A stretch of DNA of 64,000 nt from Thermoleophilia bacterium (GTDB lineage: Bacteria > Actinomycetota > Thermoleophilia > Gaiellales > SKUG01): assembly GCA_025964555.1 (NCBI GenBank), contig JAOPYQ010000027.1, positions 47,462 through 111,461 of the forward strand, in the 5' to 3' direction. Position 1 is the stretch's first letter; each line of letters opens with the position of its first letter. Shown here in pieces: positions 9,201-17,373 of the stretch. Made by a program: the position numbers and the translations under genes. The notes beneath the pieces were generated by a model that saw only the letters and a list, made by a program, of their open reading frames with translations, was not told the origin of the DNA and made no database searches.

Positions 9201-10844
9201 CATCGTTGCTCGCTCGCGCAGTGGATCGATCGCCGGGTTGGTGACCTCCGCGAACGCCTGGCGCACGAATGCGAACAGTGGTCGCGGCTGGGTCGCGAGC
9301 ACGGCGAGTGGCGTGTCGTCACCCATCGAGCCGACCGGCGGCACGCCGCCCTGCACCATCGGGCGAAGCACGGCGGTGAGTTCCTCGCGGGTGTAGCCAT
9401 GGAGCGCGTGGGCGGCCGTGATGGGCGGGGAGTTCTCGAAGGCGGCGGCGAGCGATTCGGCTCGGCTCGAGTCCGCGACGTCCGCCTGCTGGGCCGCGAC
9501 GAGCACGCCCCATGGCTCCGCAGCGGCGAGGCGGTCGAGCACCTCGTCGCCAGCGCAGACCGACTGGTCGGAGGTGTCGACCACGAGCATCTGGCCCGGA
9601 CCGAGTCGTCCGGAGAACGTGATGCGCTCGGGATCAACGGGAACGGCGCCCGTTTCCGATGCACACGCGACGAGTCCGTCGTCGGTGCGCAGCCACCGAG
9701 CAGGCCGCAGGCCGTTGCGGTCGAGGCAGCACCCCACGAGCGTGCCGTCGGTGAACGCCACCGCGGCAGGTCCGTCCCATGGCTCGGAGCTCGCCGAGAG
9801 GGCGCGCAGCAGGTCGCGTGCGGTGACGTCGACGTCCTGCTCGTGATCCCACGCCGGCGGGAGCAGCATGGTCAGGGTTTCCGGGAGCGGTCGGCCACCG
9901 TGGACGAGCAGCTGCACCGCGTCGTCGAGCATGGCGGAGTCCGAGCCGTCATCGTCGACGACCGGAGCGAGCCAGCTGCCGTCGTCGCCGACGCCGGTCC
10001 GGTCTGCGGGCCAGCCAAGGTCGGTGCCACGAGCGCGCATCCACGCCACGTTGCCGCGCACCGTGTTGATCTCGCCGTTGTGCGCGATGAAGCGGCACGG
10101 CTGCGCGCGTTCCCAGGCGGGGAACGTGTTCGTGCTGTAGCGCTGGTGGAAGACCGCGATCGCGGACTCCACGCGCGGATCGGACAGGTCCGGGAACGCG
10201 CGCCGCATCTGGGTGCCGACGACGAGGCCCTTGTAGACCATGGTCTGGGCGGACAGCGACGCGACGTAGGGCATCGGCTCGCCGGTGCGGCCGCGGCGAA
10301 CCAGTTCGCGGCTCAGTCGGTACAGCAGCGCCTCGCTCGACTTGCCCGACACGCCTGCAGGGAGCGCCACGACGACCTGCTCGAGGACGGGCAGTGTCTG
10401 GCGCGCGGCGGATCCGAGCGCGGATTCGTCGACGGGCACGGGGCGCCATCCCACCACGTCGATGCCGAGGCGAGCTGCCTCCTCGACGACTGCCTGGCGA
10501 GCGAACGTCCGCTGCTCGGCGTCGCGATCGAGGAAGCACATGCCGGCGGCCGCGCGCCCCGCATCGAGCATGTCGCGGCAACCGGGGACCTCGTCGGCAA
10601 GCAGCCCCCATGGCACCTGGAGCAGGATCCCTGCGCCGTCGCCGGTGGGCTCGCCATCGAGGTCGCCCGCATCCACCGCCCCGCGATGCGCGATCCGTTC
10701 GATCGCATCGAGCGCGAGGTCGACGACCCGGCGCGAACGTCGACCATTGGTCTCCGCGACGAACCCGGTGCCGCACGCGTCGCGTTCGCGACCCGTCCAG
10801 AGGGTGCCGCGAAGCGAGCGGGGAGATGTCAGTCGTGCGTCCAT
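6267..10844 (-). CDS. gltB: Glutamate synthase large (alpha) subunit
   Basis: 1525 aa from the ATG at 10844. It transfers glutamine amide nitrogen to 2-oxoglutarate, giving two glutamates. Visible parts: a short propeptide and nucleophile RDACGTGF (Cys24) of the class II amidotransferase domain with the ITTG-like region HRGAVDAGDLDGEPTGDGAGI, a central domain, the FMN/2-oxoglutarate barrel with GEGGHLPGHKV, the 3Fe-4S cluster cysteines in CKMARTCHNDQCPVG, and the C-terminal GXGXG beta-helix. Length is normal. The small subunit GltD is not next to it and must lie elsewhere. Upstream in-frame starts at 10874 and 10973 are possible but would lengthen the propeptide beyond the usual. An 11-bp dyad brackets this start. 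Confidence 0.96.
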   Translation of the reverse strand: MDARLTSPRSLRGTLWTGRERDACGTGFVAETNGRRSRRVVDLALDAIERIAHRGAVDAGDLDGEPTGDGAGILLQVPWGLLADEVPGCRDMLDAGRAAAGMCFLDRDAEQRTFARQAVVEEAARLGIDVVGWRPVPVDESALGSAARQTLPVLEQVVVALPAGVSGKSSEALLYRLSRELVRRGRTGEPMPYVASLSAQTMVYKGLVVGTQMRRAFPDLSDPRVESAIAVFHQRYSTNTFPAWERAQPCRFIAHNGEINTVRGNVAWMRARGTDLGWPADRTGVGDDGSWLAPVVDDDGSDSAMLDDAVQLLVHGGRPLPETLTMLLPPAWDHEQDVDVTARDLLRALSASSEPWDGPAAVAFTDGTLVGCCLDRNGLRPARWLRTDDGLVACASETGAVPVDPERITFSGRLGPGQMLVVDTSDQSVCAGDEVLDRLAAAEPWGVLVAAQQADVADSSRAESLAAAFENSPPITAAHALHGYTREELTAVLRPMVQGGVPPVGSMGDDTPLAVLATQPRPLFAFVRQAFAEVTNPAIDPLRERATMSLDTLVGPRARLLDRRGSSRVSLRLRSPLLTDSGLDRLRKVAVIHDVFVVDLAMTVPSATPHADDIDAALDALCRSARDAVNAGADVLVLSDRQASPATPALPALLAGAAVHAHLVDAGVRTHVGLVVDSGEPREPHHVAALLGHGVDAVCPWLALATAHDLAEGPRARLDVDGVAAQERLVRALEGGLKTAMSRMGISTIDGYRGAHVFEAVGLAPELARHLGDTQQRPGSIGFAWVADQLAARAAHAAMHVAADASGATPLPSPGFYKFKRGGELHGFAPDVVAALHHALAVDDPLVTGFEEAHLRYRQYASLVRDGPAIDLRDLLEVTPAVGSHPVPLDEVESARDIVRRFSTGAMSHGSLGSEAHETLAQAAHLVGSWSNSGEGGEAFHRFNSDRNSAIKQVASGRFGVTPAYLRSARELQVKIAQGSKPGEGGHLPGHKVTEEIARIRHTQPGVSLISPPPHHDIYSIEDLAQLIHDLACVNPRARSSVKLVSQAGVGTIAAGVAKARADVIVVSGASGGTGASPLGSIKYAGMPWEWGLAETQQVLVANRLRGRVRLRADGGLRTGRDVLVAALLGADEFSFGTAALVAEGCKMARTCHNDQCPVGIATQRADLRELFPGRADQVGAFLLLVAEELRELLAALGARRLEDVIGRVELLRPAPASDAGAGEVDLTALLARAEVPGDWPIRHIGEPNAVPGVEEGLDAHIAVELWPAVLATAGGSDAIRWSSPISNMDRSVGARLSGDIAERIQHDGLASDRVHLRFDGTAGQSFGAFAIRGLHLELVGEANDFVGKGLAGASIDVRFPDGSIRAAAPGDHVLLGNACLYGATSGVLLAAGAAGERFAVRNSGGTAVIEGAGDHLCEYMTGGTIVVLGAPGRNVASGMSGGTLWVLDDRARLERRLAPTGMLVDPDGADVAELRALLELHAERTGSARAAELLADWPAALELLHCIHPTERAHVPVTAAAAGA

Positions 10845-10875
10845 GAACTGTGTCAGTTCCCCGTCGACTGACATC
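10825..10875. promoter_or_regulatory. Inverted repeat spanning the gltB start codon
   Basis: GATGTCAGTCG (10825-10835) and CGACTGACATC (10865-10875) are perfect 11-bp inverted arms separated by 29 nt. Nested inside is AACTG-TGT-CAGTT (10846-10858). The gltB ATG (10844-10842, minus strand) lies between the arms, so in mRNA the start would be in the loop of a stem-loop; as DNA it could be an operator. Confidence 0.5.
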
Positions 10876-11068
10876 CGAAAACGAGGCGGATGCGGCCAGA
10901 GTCCGCAGCACCTGCAGAAGTCTCGTGTCTCGGGATGGTCGGAATTGCAATGTATCGAGGGTGCGACGGTCACCCTTCAGTCGTCGAACCTCCCGTCCGA
11001 TGACGTCCACGACCGCTATTTCACCGGCCGGGACCCGACGGCCGCTGCACCACCCAAGGAGAGAGAAC

Positions 11069-12772
11069 GTGCTCGTACGCGCCGGCAATGATGGTGAATG
11101 GCTCCAGCTGACCCCGGTTGACGGGATGCCCAGCGGCGGCCTGCGCTCGCTCTGTGGCGCCGATGCGGCCAATCTCCTGGAGCTCGACTCACCGCTTCCG
11201 GTCGCAGCGTATGGCCCGTGGCCGGCCGGCAGCCTGTCCGGCGTCGATGCCGTCTGCCTCACCGAGACCGGTGATATCGAGCTGCTCGTCGGAACTTGGG
11301 GCGAGGAGCCTCGCGACACGCTGTGGCGCTTGCTCGACGTGGCCGGCACGCTGCGTGGCACGTCGCTGGAGGTATTCGCCTCGCACCTGACGGAGCTGGC
11401 CGGCGAGACCTCGGTGACCCGCTGGCTGCACCAGCGCGTGGGCGGCGACGCCACCCAGCTCGAGGCGCGCCTTCGCGAGGTGCTCGAGACGGGCGACTTC
11501 GGATTCGTGCTCGTGACCTCCAACGGCGCCGGCGACCTCGCGCAGCCGCTGCAGTTCGTGCAGCAGGGATCGACCCGCATTCGCGTGTTCGAGGTCGAAG
11601 TGCTTCGCGCAGGTGACGTGCAGGCCATCGAGGGCATCGAAGTGCCGCTCGCCGGAACTGGTGCGGCCGCGCCTGCGACATCCGAAGCCAGGGCCGCCGT
11701 CGAGTCCGCCTGGCAGACACCGACCCTCACGGTCGTTCCCGAACCCACGCCGGAGCCGATGGTCGAGCCCCGGTCCTTCGAGCGCGACCCGGAGGCCTTC
11801 GGCGCCGAGACCTCGACGACCACCTACGTGCCGCGCGACGCTGCACCGGGGGCTGCCTCCGTCGAAGCCGAGTCGTCGCCCGCGCCGTTCCACGTGGCGG
11901 AGGTCGCCCCGGAAGTCGAGCCGGAAGTCGAGCCGCAGACGTTCTTCGAGGAGCCGGAGGCCGACGAGCTTCCTGCCGCCCCGGAGGATCCGTCCGACGT
12001 GGATGCCTACTTCCGCGCGGTCGACCGGCTCGACCATCGCACCTCGGCACACCTGCGCTGGCTGCACGACGCGCTCCTTCGCCTCGTCGACGAGGCCGAG
12101 TACACGACCGATGGGGATCGCCAGTTCCTGACCGGCTGGATGCACGGCACCGAACGACTGCCGCTGTTCCTGATCGACAGCCGCGGACTGCTGCAGCTCG
12201 TGATCGCGTCGCTGCCCGAGCACGAGCAGCGCGAGTACGCCGACGAGATCGCCGGCATGCTTCCCGAGACCTCAGGCAGCATGCTGCTCAAGGCTGGTTA
12301 CGCCGACGTGGACGTTCCCGCGCACCTGGATGACCAGACGCTCCTCGAGTACCTGGTCGACAACCTCGTCGAAGCACTCCCGGGAGGTCGCGAGGCATTC
12401 GGCACCCACACGCCGGTCGACGTTCCCGAGCAGTCGGAATCCGTCGAAACCGCCGAGCACGTCGACGGCACCGAAGCGACCACGCCGCTCGTCGAGCACT
12501 CGCAGGAGGAGCACGAGCCCGAGGCACACGTTGACGAGGACTCCGCCGAGCACTCGAGCGGCGACGACTTCTTCGCCGGCGTGTCCGGAAGCCATGACGC
12601 GTCGGACGTCGAGACGGCCGTCGCTGGCCTCGGTGGCCAGAAGGAAGCCCCGGTCGCCGAAGCGGACGACGCGCCCACTGCGGACGTCGACACGACCCCG
12701 GAGCGCGAGTGGGCCGAGCCCGCGAATCCCAAGTCGGGTTCGCGATGGCTGCGCCGCCGCGGCGCGGCCTGA
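11069..12772 (+). CDS. Acidic orphan protein with two globular parts
   Basis: 567 aa. The GTG at 11069 is chosen because AAGGAGAG sits 5 nt upstream; the frame is open further back but without a ribosome-binding site. Residues 1-200 look globular (beta-rich, starting VLVRAGNDGEWLQL); about 200-310 is a Pro/Glu-rich linker with repeats of EVEPEVEP; about 310-450 is a helical domain (YFRAVDRLDHRTSAHLRWLHDALL); the last 120 residues are very acidic and end in a basic tail (RWLRRRGAA). No signal peptide or membrane helix. It is divergent from gltB and shares its 224-bp upstream region. I recognise no family. Confidence 0.7.
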   Translation: MLVRAGNDGEWLQLTPVDGMPSGGLRSLCGADAANLLELDSPLPVAAYGPWPAGSLSGVDAVCLTETGDIELLVGTWGEEPRDTLWRLLDVAGTLRGTSLEVFASHLTELAGETSVTRWLHQRVGGDATQLEARLREVLETGDFGFVLVTSNGAGDLAQPLQFVQQGSTRIRVFEVEVLRAGDVQAIEGIEVPLAGTGAAAPATSEARAAVESAWQTPTLTVVPEPTPEPMVEPRSFERDPEAFGAETSTTTYVPRDAAPGAASVEAESSPAPFHVAEVAPEVEPEVEPQTFFEEPEADELPAAPEDPSDVDAYFRAVDRLDHRTSAHLRWLHDALLRLVDEAEYTTDGDRQFLTGWMHGTERLPLFLIDSRGLLQLVIASLPEHEQREYADEIAGMLPETSGSMLLKAGYADVDVPAHLDDQTLLEYLVDNLVEALPGGREAFGTHTPVDVPEQSESVETAEHVDGTEATTPLVEHSQEEHEPEAHVDEDSAEHSSGDDFFAGVSGSHDASDVETAVAGLGGQKEAPVAEADDAPTADVDTTPEREWAEPANPKSGSRWLRRRGAA

Positions 12773-12781
12773 CCCACTCGG

Positions 12782-13912
12782 TCACGCAGCTGCGAGCTGC
12801 TCCTCGATGACCTGGTCGGCGACGCGAGCGATGGTCTGCGCGCTGCGATCCTCGAGCAGCCGCAGCGTCGCGGCTTCGACGACGCTCTGCACGTCGACGT
12901 CGTCGAGGTCGTCGAGACGCAGCAGTCGCTCGATGCCCGGCTGGATCGTGCGCCCGTCGCGGTAGCGATCGATGACGCGCGGATCCACGTAGGAGGAGCG
13001 GCACACGGCCGGCGTGTTGCCGAGGAACGACGAGGTCTCGCGAATCGCCGTCGCGACCTCGCGCTCGAGCGCGCGTCGCGACGCCCGAGGCTCTCGACCA
13101 CGTGCGCGAGCATCCGCCTCCTGCGACGCCAGCGCGACCGCGCACAGCACGGTCCCGTGCCACGTTCGAAAATCCTTCGCCGAGCACGCGATGCCGGTTC
13201 GCTCGCGCAGGAACACGTTCACGTCCTCCGGCACGAGCGGGGTCCACGGCCCGCGAGGCGACGACCGCCAGGCAAGGAGCGCCTCGGGCCCGCCGCGTCG
13301 TCGATGCAGCACCCGCACCACGGCGAACGAATCGGTGTCGACGACCCGGCGCTGCATGCGAATGCCGTGCTTGGCAGGAAAGTCGAACGTGATCGCATCA
13401 GGCGGCTCGAACGCAACGTGCGTGCGCCGCAACGTCAACAGTCCATGCGAGCCGTGCTCGGCCGCGTACTGCTCCGAGCCCACCCGGAAATATGCCCGGT
13501 CGAGCAGCCGCACCGCCAGCGCAAGCACCCGCTCACGCGTGGGGAACCCCGCATCCGGAGCATCGGGGGACAGCAGCTCGCGCACGTGCTCGCGAATCTC
13601 CGGCAACGCCTTCGCGAAGTCGAGCATGCGCGTGTACTTCTCGCGGGAGCGCAGCTCGGCCCAGCGGGGGTGGTACAGGTACTGGCGACGACCTGCGTCG
13701 TCGGTGCCGACGGCCTGCAGATGCCCGTTGTCGTACGGGCAGATCCAGACGTCGCGCCAGGCCGGCGGGATCGCCAGCGCGGAGATGCGTTCGAGGGTCG
13801 CCGCGTCGCTGACCGTCGAGCCCGAGGAGTCCAGGTACGAGAAGCCGCGACCACGTCGGCGGCGCAGGATGCCCGCGCGGGATGGATCGGATCGACGGAG
13901 TCGGGTCGGCAT
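12782..13912 (-). CDS. DNA topoisomerase IB
   Basis: 376 aa, normal length for the poxvirus/bacterial type IB family, which relaxes supercoils through a 3'-phosphotyrosyl intermediate. The N-terminal domain has IPPAWRDVWICPYDNGHLQAVG and the YHPRW motif. Catalytic parts: RAYFRVGSEQYA (first Arg), the Lys in FPAKHGI, KDFRTWH (second Arg) and the nucleophile Tyr in NTPAVCRSSYVDPRV. The residue often His before the Tyr motif is Asn here, as in many bacterial members. Monocistronic, convergent with the acidic orphan (9 nt apart). Confidence 0.92.
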   Translation of the reverse strand: MPTRLRRSDPSRAGILRRRRGRGFSYLDSSGSTVSDAATLERISALAIPPAWRDVWICPYDNGHLQAVGTDDAGRRQYLYHPRWAELRSREKYTRMLDFAKALPEIREHVRELLSPDAPDAGFPTRERVLALAVRLLDRAYFRVGSEQYAAEHGSHGLLTLRRTHVAFEPPDAITFDFPAKHGIRMQRRVVDTDSFAVVRVLHRRRGGPEALLAWRSSPRGPWTPLVPEDVNVFLRERTGIACSAKDFRTWHGTVLCAVALASQEADARARGREPRASRRALEREVATAIRETSSFLGNTPAVCRSSYVDPRVIDRYRDGRTIQPGIERLLRLDDLDDVDVQSVVEAATLRLLEDRSAQTIARVADQVIEEQLAAA

Positions 13913-13964
13913 GCCCGAATGGATTCCCCGTCCCGCGACCGTTAGTACGCCTTCGCGCAGCGGC

Positions 13965-14693
13965 TCAGCCGAGGCGTCGCGTGGCGCGCACGTCGATGAC
14001 GTTGACGCGCTCGCACCCCGTGGTCACGTCCTCGACGCGACCGCGTCGGGCGACCACCCACGCGACATCGTTGCCCGCGCCGCAGTGCAGGCGGTCGCGT
14101 TCGCCGTCCAGGTTCGTGGCACGAAGCTGATCGTCGCCTGCAGCGCCGATGAGCACGTCGCGCCCCGGACCTGCGAACAGGATGTCGTTGCCGCCGGCGC
14201 CATGCAGCACGTCGTTGCCGGTCGCGCCGCTCAGGATGTCGTTGCCGGCGCCGGCGAGCACGACGTCGTCGCCGGCCCGGCCGTTGATGCGGTCAGCTGC
14301 TGCGCTGCCGACGAGCGTCTCGTCCGCGCGCGATCCGCGTGGCCCCTGCTCGGTGCGGTCCCCAGCGACGGTATCGCCGGCTCGCGACTCCGAAGGTTCG
14401 GAGTCCGCACCCGCGGTCGCAGTCACGACGACGATGAGCAGGAGCGTCGCCACACCAGCGCCTCCGACTGCCCGACGCGTGCGCTGCGGAAGCTGTGCGA
14501 ACTGCTCGCCGGCGCGCAGTGCATGGAAGTGCGCGAAGTCCCGGCACGCGAGCGCGGCGCGTCGCAGCGACGCCGCGGCAGGCAGCCGACGCCGGCGCGA
14601 TCGGGGTTCTGCCACGCGCAGGGATGCCTCGCGGCGCCCTTCGCTTCGCGCGGCTCGCTGCAGTGAGTGGATGGTGTCAGTGCGGTCCGACAT
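13965..14693 (-). CDS. Membrane-anchored RTX (hemolysin-type calcium-binding) repeat protein
   Basis: 242 aa. A basic cytosolic N-terminal segment (1-75) precedes one membrane helix (about 76-97, AVGGAGVATLLLIVVV), so the C-terminal part should face outside. About residues 120-205 hold five to six nonapeptide repeats of the GGxGxDxUx type (RAGDDVVLA, GAGNDILSG, GAGGNDILF), which bind calcium as a parallel beta-roll. Bacterial calcium-repeat proteins of this size are often surface proteins; function unknown. The start codon lies between arms of an 11-bp inverted repeat. Confidence 0.8.
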   Translation of the reverse strand: MSDRTDTIHSLQRAARSEGRREASLRVAEPRSRRRRLPAAASLRRAALACRDFAHFHALRAGEQFAQLPQRTRRAVGGAGVATLLLIVVVTATAGADSEPSESRAGDTVAGDRTEQGPRGSRADETLVGSAAADRINGRAGDDVVLAGAGNDILSGATGNDVLHGAGGNDILFAGPGRDVLIGAAGDDQLRATNLDGERDRLHCGAGNDVAWVVARRGRVEDVTTGCERVNVIDVRATRRLG

Positions 14694-14706
14694 ACCCGCA
14701 CTGACA
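14675..14706. promoter_or_regulatory. Inverted repeat at the start of the RTX-repeat gene
   Basis: TGTCAGTGCGG (14675-14685) and CCGCACTGACA (14696-14706) are perfect 11-bp arms with a 10-nt spacer that contains the ATG (14693-14691, minus strand). The TGTCAGT/ACTGACA ends are shared with the dyad at the gltB start, which suggests either a common regulator or start-codon-masking hairpins. Confidence 0.5.
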
Positions 14707-14763
14707 GCAGCAGCCCGACGGACATGCGCGGTCGGGGGAATGTTTTACACACCGCTCCGGTGA

Positions 14764-15153
14764 TCAGACGGTCGGCGCGTCCTGCGCACCGGACTCGTCG
14801 GGGGCATCCACCTCGAGCCCGGCCTCCTGCCAGGCCCGCATGCCTCCGTGGACCGCGACCGCATCGAAACCGTGGCTGGCGAGGAAATCCGCTGCGCGCC
14901 CGCACTTGCCGCCCGTGTTGCACACGAACACGATCGGCTCGTCCGGCGACAGGCCCTGTTCGAGCAGCACGTCGAGGTTGCCGTCCGCGAGGTCGGCATT
15001 GACGTCGAGGAGCTCGCTGCCGGGGATCGTCGGCGATGCCGCGCGGTTGTCGCGAGAGCGGACGTCCAGCACGCGCACGCGCGGATCGCTCGCGCGGCGA
15101 TCGTCCACCTGCTGCGGTGTCTGTCGAGCCGCGTGTTGGGGGGTATCCGTCAT
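14764..15153 (-). CDS. Single-domain rhodanese (sulfurtransferase)
   Basis: 129 aa. The start at 15153 has GGAGG upstream at good distance. One rhodanese domain: LDVRS near residue 29, PGSELLDV, and the active-site loop VCNTGGKCGR with catalytic Cys78 plus a second Cys84 six residues on. The protein ends in an acidic tail. Such enzymes move sulfane sulfur from thiosulfate or persulfide donors to thiols. No partner gene is adjacent; it is divergent from an orphan. Confidence 0.9.
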   Translation of the reverse strand: MTDTPQHAARQTPQQVDDRRASDPRVRVLDVRSRDNRAASPTIPGSELLDVNADLADGNLDVLLEQGLSPDEPIVFVCNTGGKCGRAADFLASHGFDAVAVHGGMRAWQEAGLEVDAPDESGAQDAPTV

Positions 15154-15234
15154 GTCCTGGTGCCTCCGATGAAACCGTCCGCGCGTCCCGCACGACATCC
15201 CGGCAGGGGATCTTCCGGGGGGAAGCTGAACGCA

Positions 15235-16713
15235 GTGGTTGGACCACGCGACATCGTACGCATCGCCGGGTTGTCGGATGCGATCGTCAGCGGCGAAGCG
15301 CCGGTGGCGCTCGTGCGCATGGTCGAACGCCCGGACCTGGCACGACACGTCGGCGAGGCCGGCGCCGCATCCACCGAGCTGGCGCTCCACCTCCGACCCG
15401 GATCGATCACGCCCGTCGACGATGCGCGAGCTGCCGGCGTCCTCGTGGCGCGTCGAGCGCAGGAGCAGATCGACGCCTGGAACGGTGTGCAGCCCGGCAT
15501 GGCAACGGCTGACGATCGCTTCCCGTTCCACGCCGCACTCATGGCACGCGATGGGCAGTGGTACGTCGCGGCCCTGTCGCCACACGTCGAAGGCGCCATC
15601 ATCCCCAACCACCCGCACGCGGCGCACGCACTCAACAACGCCACGGACGCAGTCGCGACGCGGCAGGACGGTGCGCTGCGCATGGTCTCGCACGGCAGTG
15701 CCGGCTTCACGTTCAGGAACGGCAGCGACGAGGCAGCCATGCGCCGCGCGCACGAACTGCCGCAAACGGTGCTCGGCGACGGCTATCAGGCGAGCATCGT
15801 CGACGCGAACGTCGAGCGTTCGCGGGCCATGATGCCCGCGCTCGCGGCATCCCTCGACGACATGGTTCCCGAGCGAAGGGGCTGGTCGCTGCACCAAGAG
15901 GTGCGCGTCGGCAGTCGTGGAGTGCTCGACTTCGGGCACGCCCGCTACCCGGTGCGCAACGCGATCGCCGATGCCACCTGGGAGCTGGACCGCCTGCTCC
16001 CCGACGAACTCACGTCGGCCGCCGCCGATCCCGCGCTGCGTGCGCGTGTCGCCGCGATGCGCGCCGACCTCGCGACCGCGCTCGTGACCATCGACGAGCA
16101 GCTCGTGACTCCGGCGATGATCGGCGCGCCCGTCGACGTGGACGCGCTCCGGAGCGCCGTTGGCACCCTGCAGGCCCAGCTCGACGCCCTGCCCGCCGCA
16201 CCGACGTCGACGCACGGCGGTCAGCTCCCGGAGTTCGATGCGTTCATCGCTCGTCTCATGTCGCCGAACATGATGGCGCGCCAAGGATCGATGCGGACGT
16301 TCGACTACGGCCTGTTCGGTCGGAACTCGGGCGAACGCATGCGCAACGTCGGCATCGCATTGGAGGCGATCCACGAAGGGGTCGGCTTCAACAGCCTGGG
16401 CGGGATGCTGCGCCTCAAGGCGTGGCTGCGGTCACTCGCTGAGGACGCCGCGCAGGTCAGGCGCGAGCTCCCGCCCGAGCACGCGAGGATCGCGCCGCTG
16501 CTCGACCAGGTCGAGGAGCACGCGCGACGCAACGGCGCGGACGGCGTCGTGGTCAACGCCCAGGGCATGGCGGGCTACGAGGACTGGCCCGACTTCGCGG
16601 AGATCGGTCGGATGGGCGCAGCTCTGCGCACCTACCTCGCGATCGACGACGCGACCGGTCGCATGGCGCCGGCGTTGACGGAGGCGATCCCGCAGGAACG
16701 CCTCGTCTGGTGA
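15235..16713 (+). CDS. Orphan cytosolic protein, unknown function
   Basis: 492 aa from the GTG at 15235, preceded by GGGGGGAAG; an in-frame ATG at 15169 is an alternative. The reading frame shows typical third-position bias throughout. No signal peptide or membrane helix. The first 150 residues contain DRFPFHAALMARDGQWYVAAL, which reads as a beta-sheet domain; a central part has EVRVGSRGVLDFGHARYPVRNAIADATWELD; the C-terminal third is helical. I recognise no family. It resembles other enzyme-sized orphan proteins of this window that lack export signals. Confidence 0.65.
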   Translation: MVGPRDIVRIAGLSDAIVSGEAPVALVRMVERPDLARHVGEAGAASTELALHLRPGSITPVDDARAAGVLVARRAQEQIDAWNGVQPGMATADDRFPFHAALMARDGQWYVAALSPHVEGAIIPNHPHAAHALNNATDAVATRQDGALRMVSHGSAGFTFRNGSDEAAMRRAHELPQTVLGDGYQASIVDANVERSRAMMPALAASLDDMVPERRGWSLHQEVRVGSRGVLDFGHARYPVRNAIADATWELDRLLPDELTSAAADPALRARVAAMRADLATALVTIDEQLVTPAMIGAPVDVDALRSAVGTLQAQLDALPAAPTSTHGGQLPEFDAFIARLMSPNMMARQGSMRTFDYGLFGRNSGERMRNVGIALEAIHEGVGFNSLGGMLRLKAWLRSLAEDAAQVRRELPPEHARIAPLLDQVEEHARRNGADGVVVNAQGMAGYEDWPDFAEIGRMGAALRTYLAIDDATGRMAPALTEAIPQERLVW

Positions 16714-16719
16714 CGTCGA

Positions 16720-17250
16720 TCAGACGTCGCCCACTTCCTTGCCGAAGGCGCTCTGCATCGGCTTGTTGAACCACACGTGGGAGGCGTACTCCTCGCCGGC
16801 GGTGCCGCCGTGCGTGTGCCAGCTTCCCGCGCCGAGGTCCGGCGGCGGTCCGAGCTTCGCCTGGTTGTGGCTCAGCATCACGCCGACGAGCGTGTTGCCC
16901 TCGAACATCAGGGTCGCAGGACGCTCGAGGTCGAACCCGTTGCGCGTGCGGAAGATGGAATCGTTGATCCAGTGGTCCGGCGCCGAGGGGTTCGGGTGGT
17001 AGCCGGCGGCACGCGCCTTCTCGGGCGTGTCGATGTTCTGGGTCGCGGCCTTGAGGCGAGCGAGCGTTCGCTCGGCAAGGGCGGGGTTGCGGACCTGGCC
17101 GTCGTTGACGTTGGCCTGCGTCGGCAGCTGTGTGCCGCCCGTGCCGGCGACGTACGACTGCTGGACGGGCACGGGTGCCTGCACGGGCAGCTGCTGCGGC
17201 ACGAATGCCTGCTTGGCGCCACCACCACTGATTGATCCACACCCACACAT
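16720..17250 (-). CDS. Orphan protein with CGCG head and Pro/Gln-rich linker
   Basis: 176 aa from ATG 17250, which follows AAGGGACGG; ATG 17280 is an alternative giving ten more residues. The protein opens MCGCGS, then a Gly/Gln/Pro/Val linker (to about 60), then a globular domain with NIDTPEKARAAGYHPN, HWINDSIFRTRNGFD and GSWHTHGGTAGEEYASHVWF. The HTHGG run could bind a metal. The CGC-rich head recalls the SGCGCHGG stretch of the NlpC/P60 protein at 27513. No signal peptide. Family unknown. Confidence 0.6.
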   Translation of the reverse strand: MCGCGSISGGGAKQAFVPQQLPVQAPVPVQQSYVAGTGGTQLPTQANVNDGQVRNPALAERTLARLKAATQNIDTPEKARAAGYHPNPSAPDHWINDSIFRTRNGFDLERPATLMFEGNTLVGVMLSHNQAKLGPPPDLGAGSWHTHGGTAGEEYASHVWFNKPMQSAFGKEVGDV

Positions 17251-17373
17251 GAAACGAGCCCGTCCCTTGGCCGCATTCATCGTCCGAGTGTCCAAGGTAC
17301 GCCGGGTTACCGGATCGGTCAACGACTTGGGGCCGCGTCGAGGCCCGATGCGCGGCGCTGCCTGGCAGGTGGG

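Noticed and set aside
7839..10871. Open frame of about 1010 codons on the plus strand
   Set aside because: It is exactly antisense to gltB, whose motifs and codon bias are clear; the frame is an effect of very high GC content.
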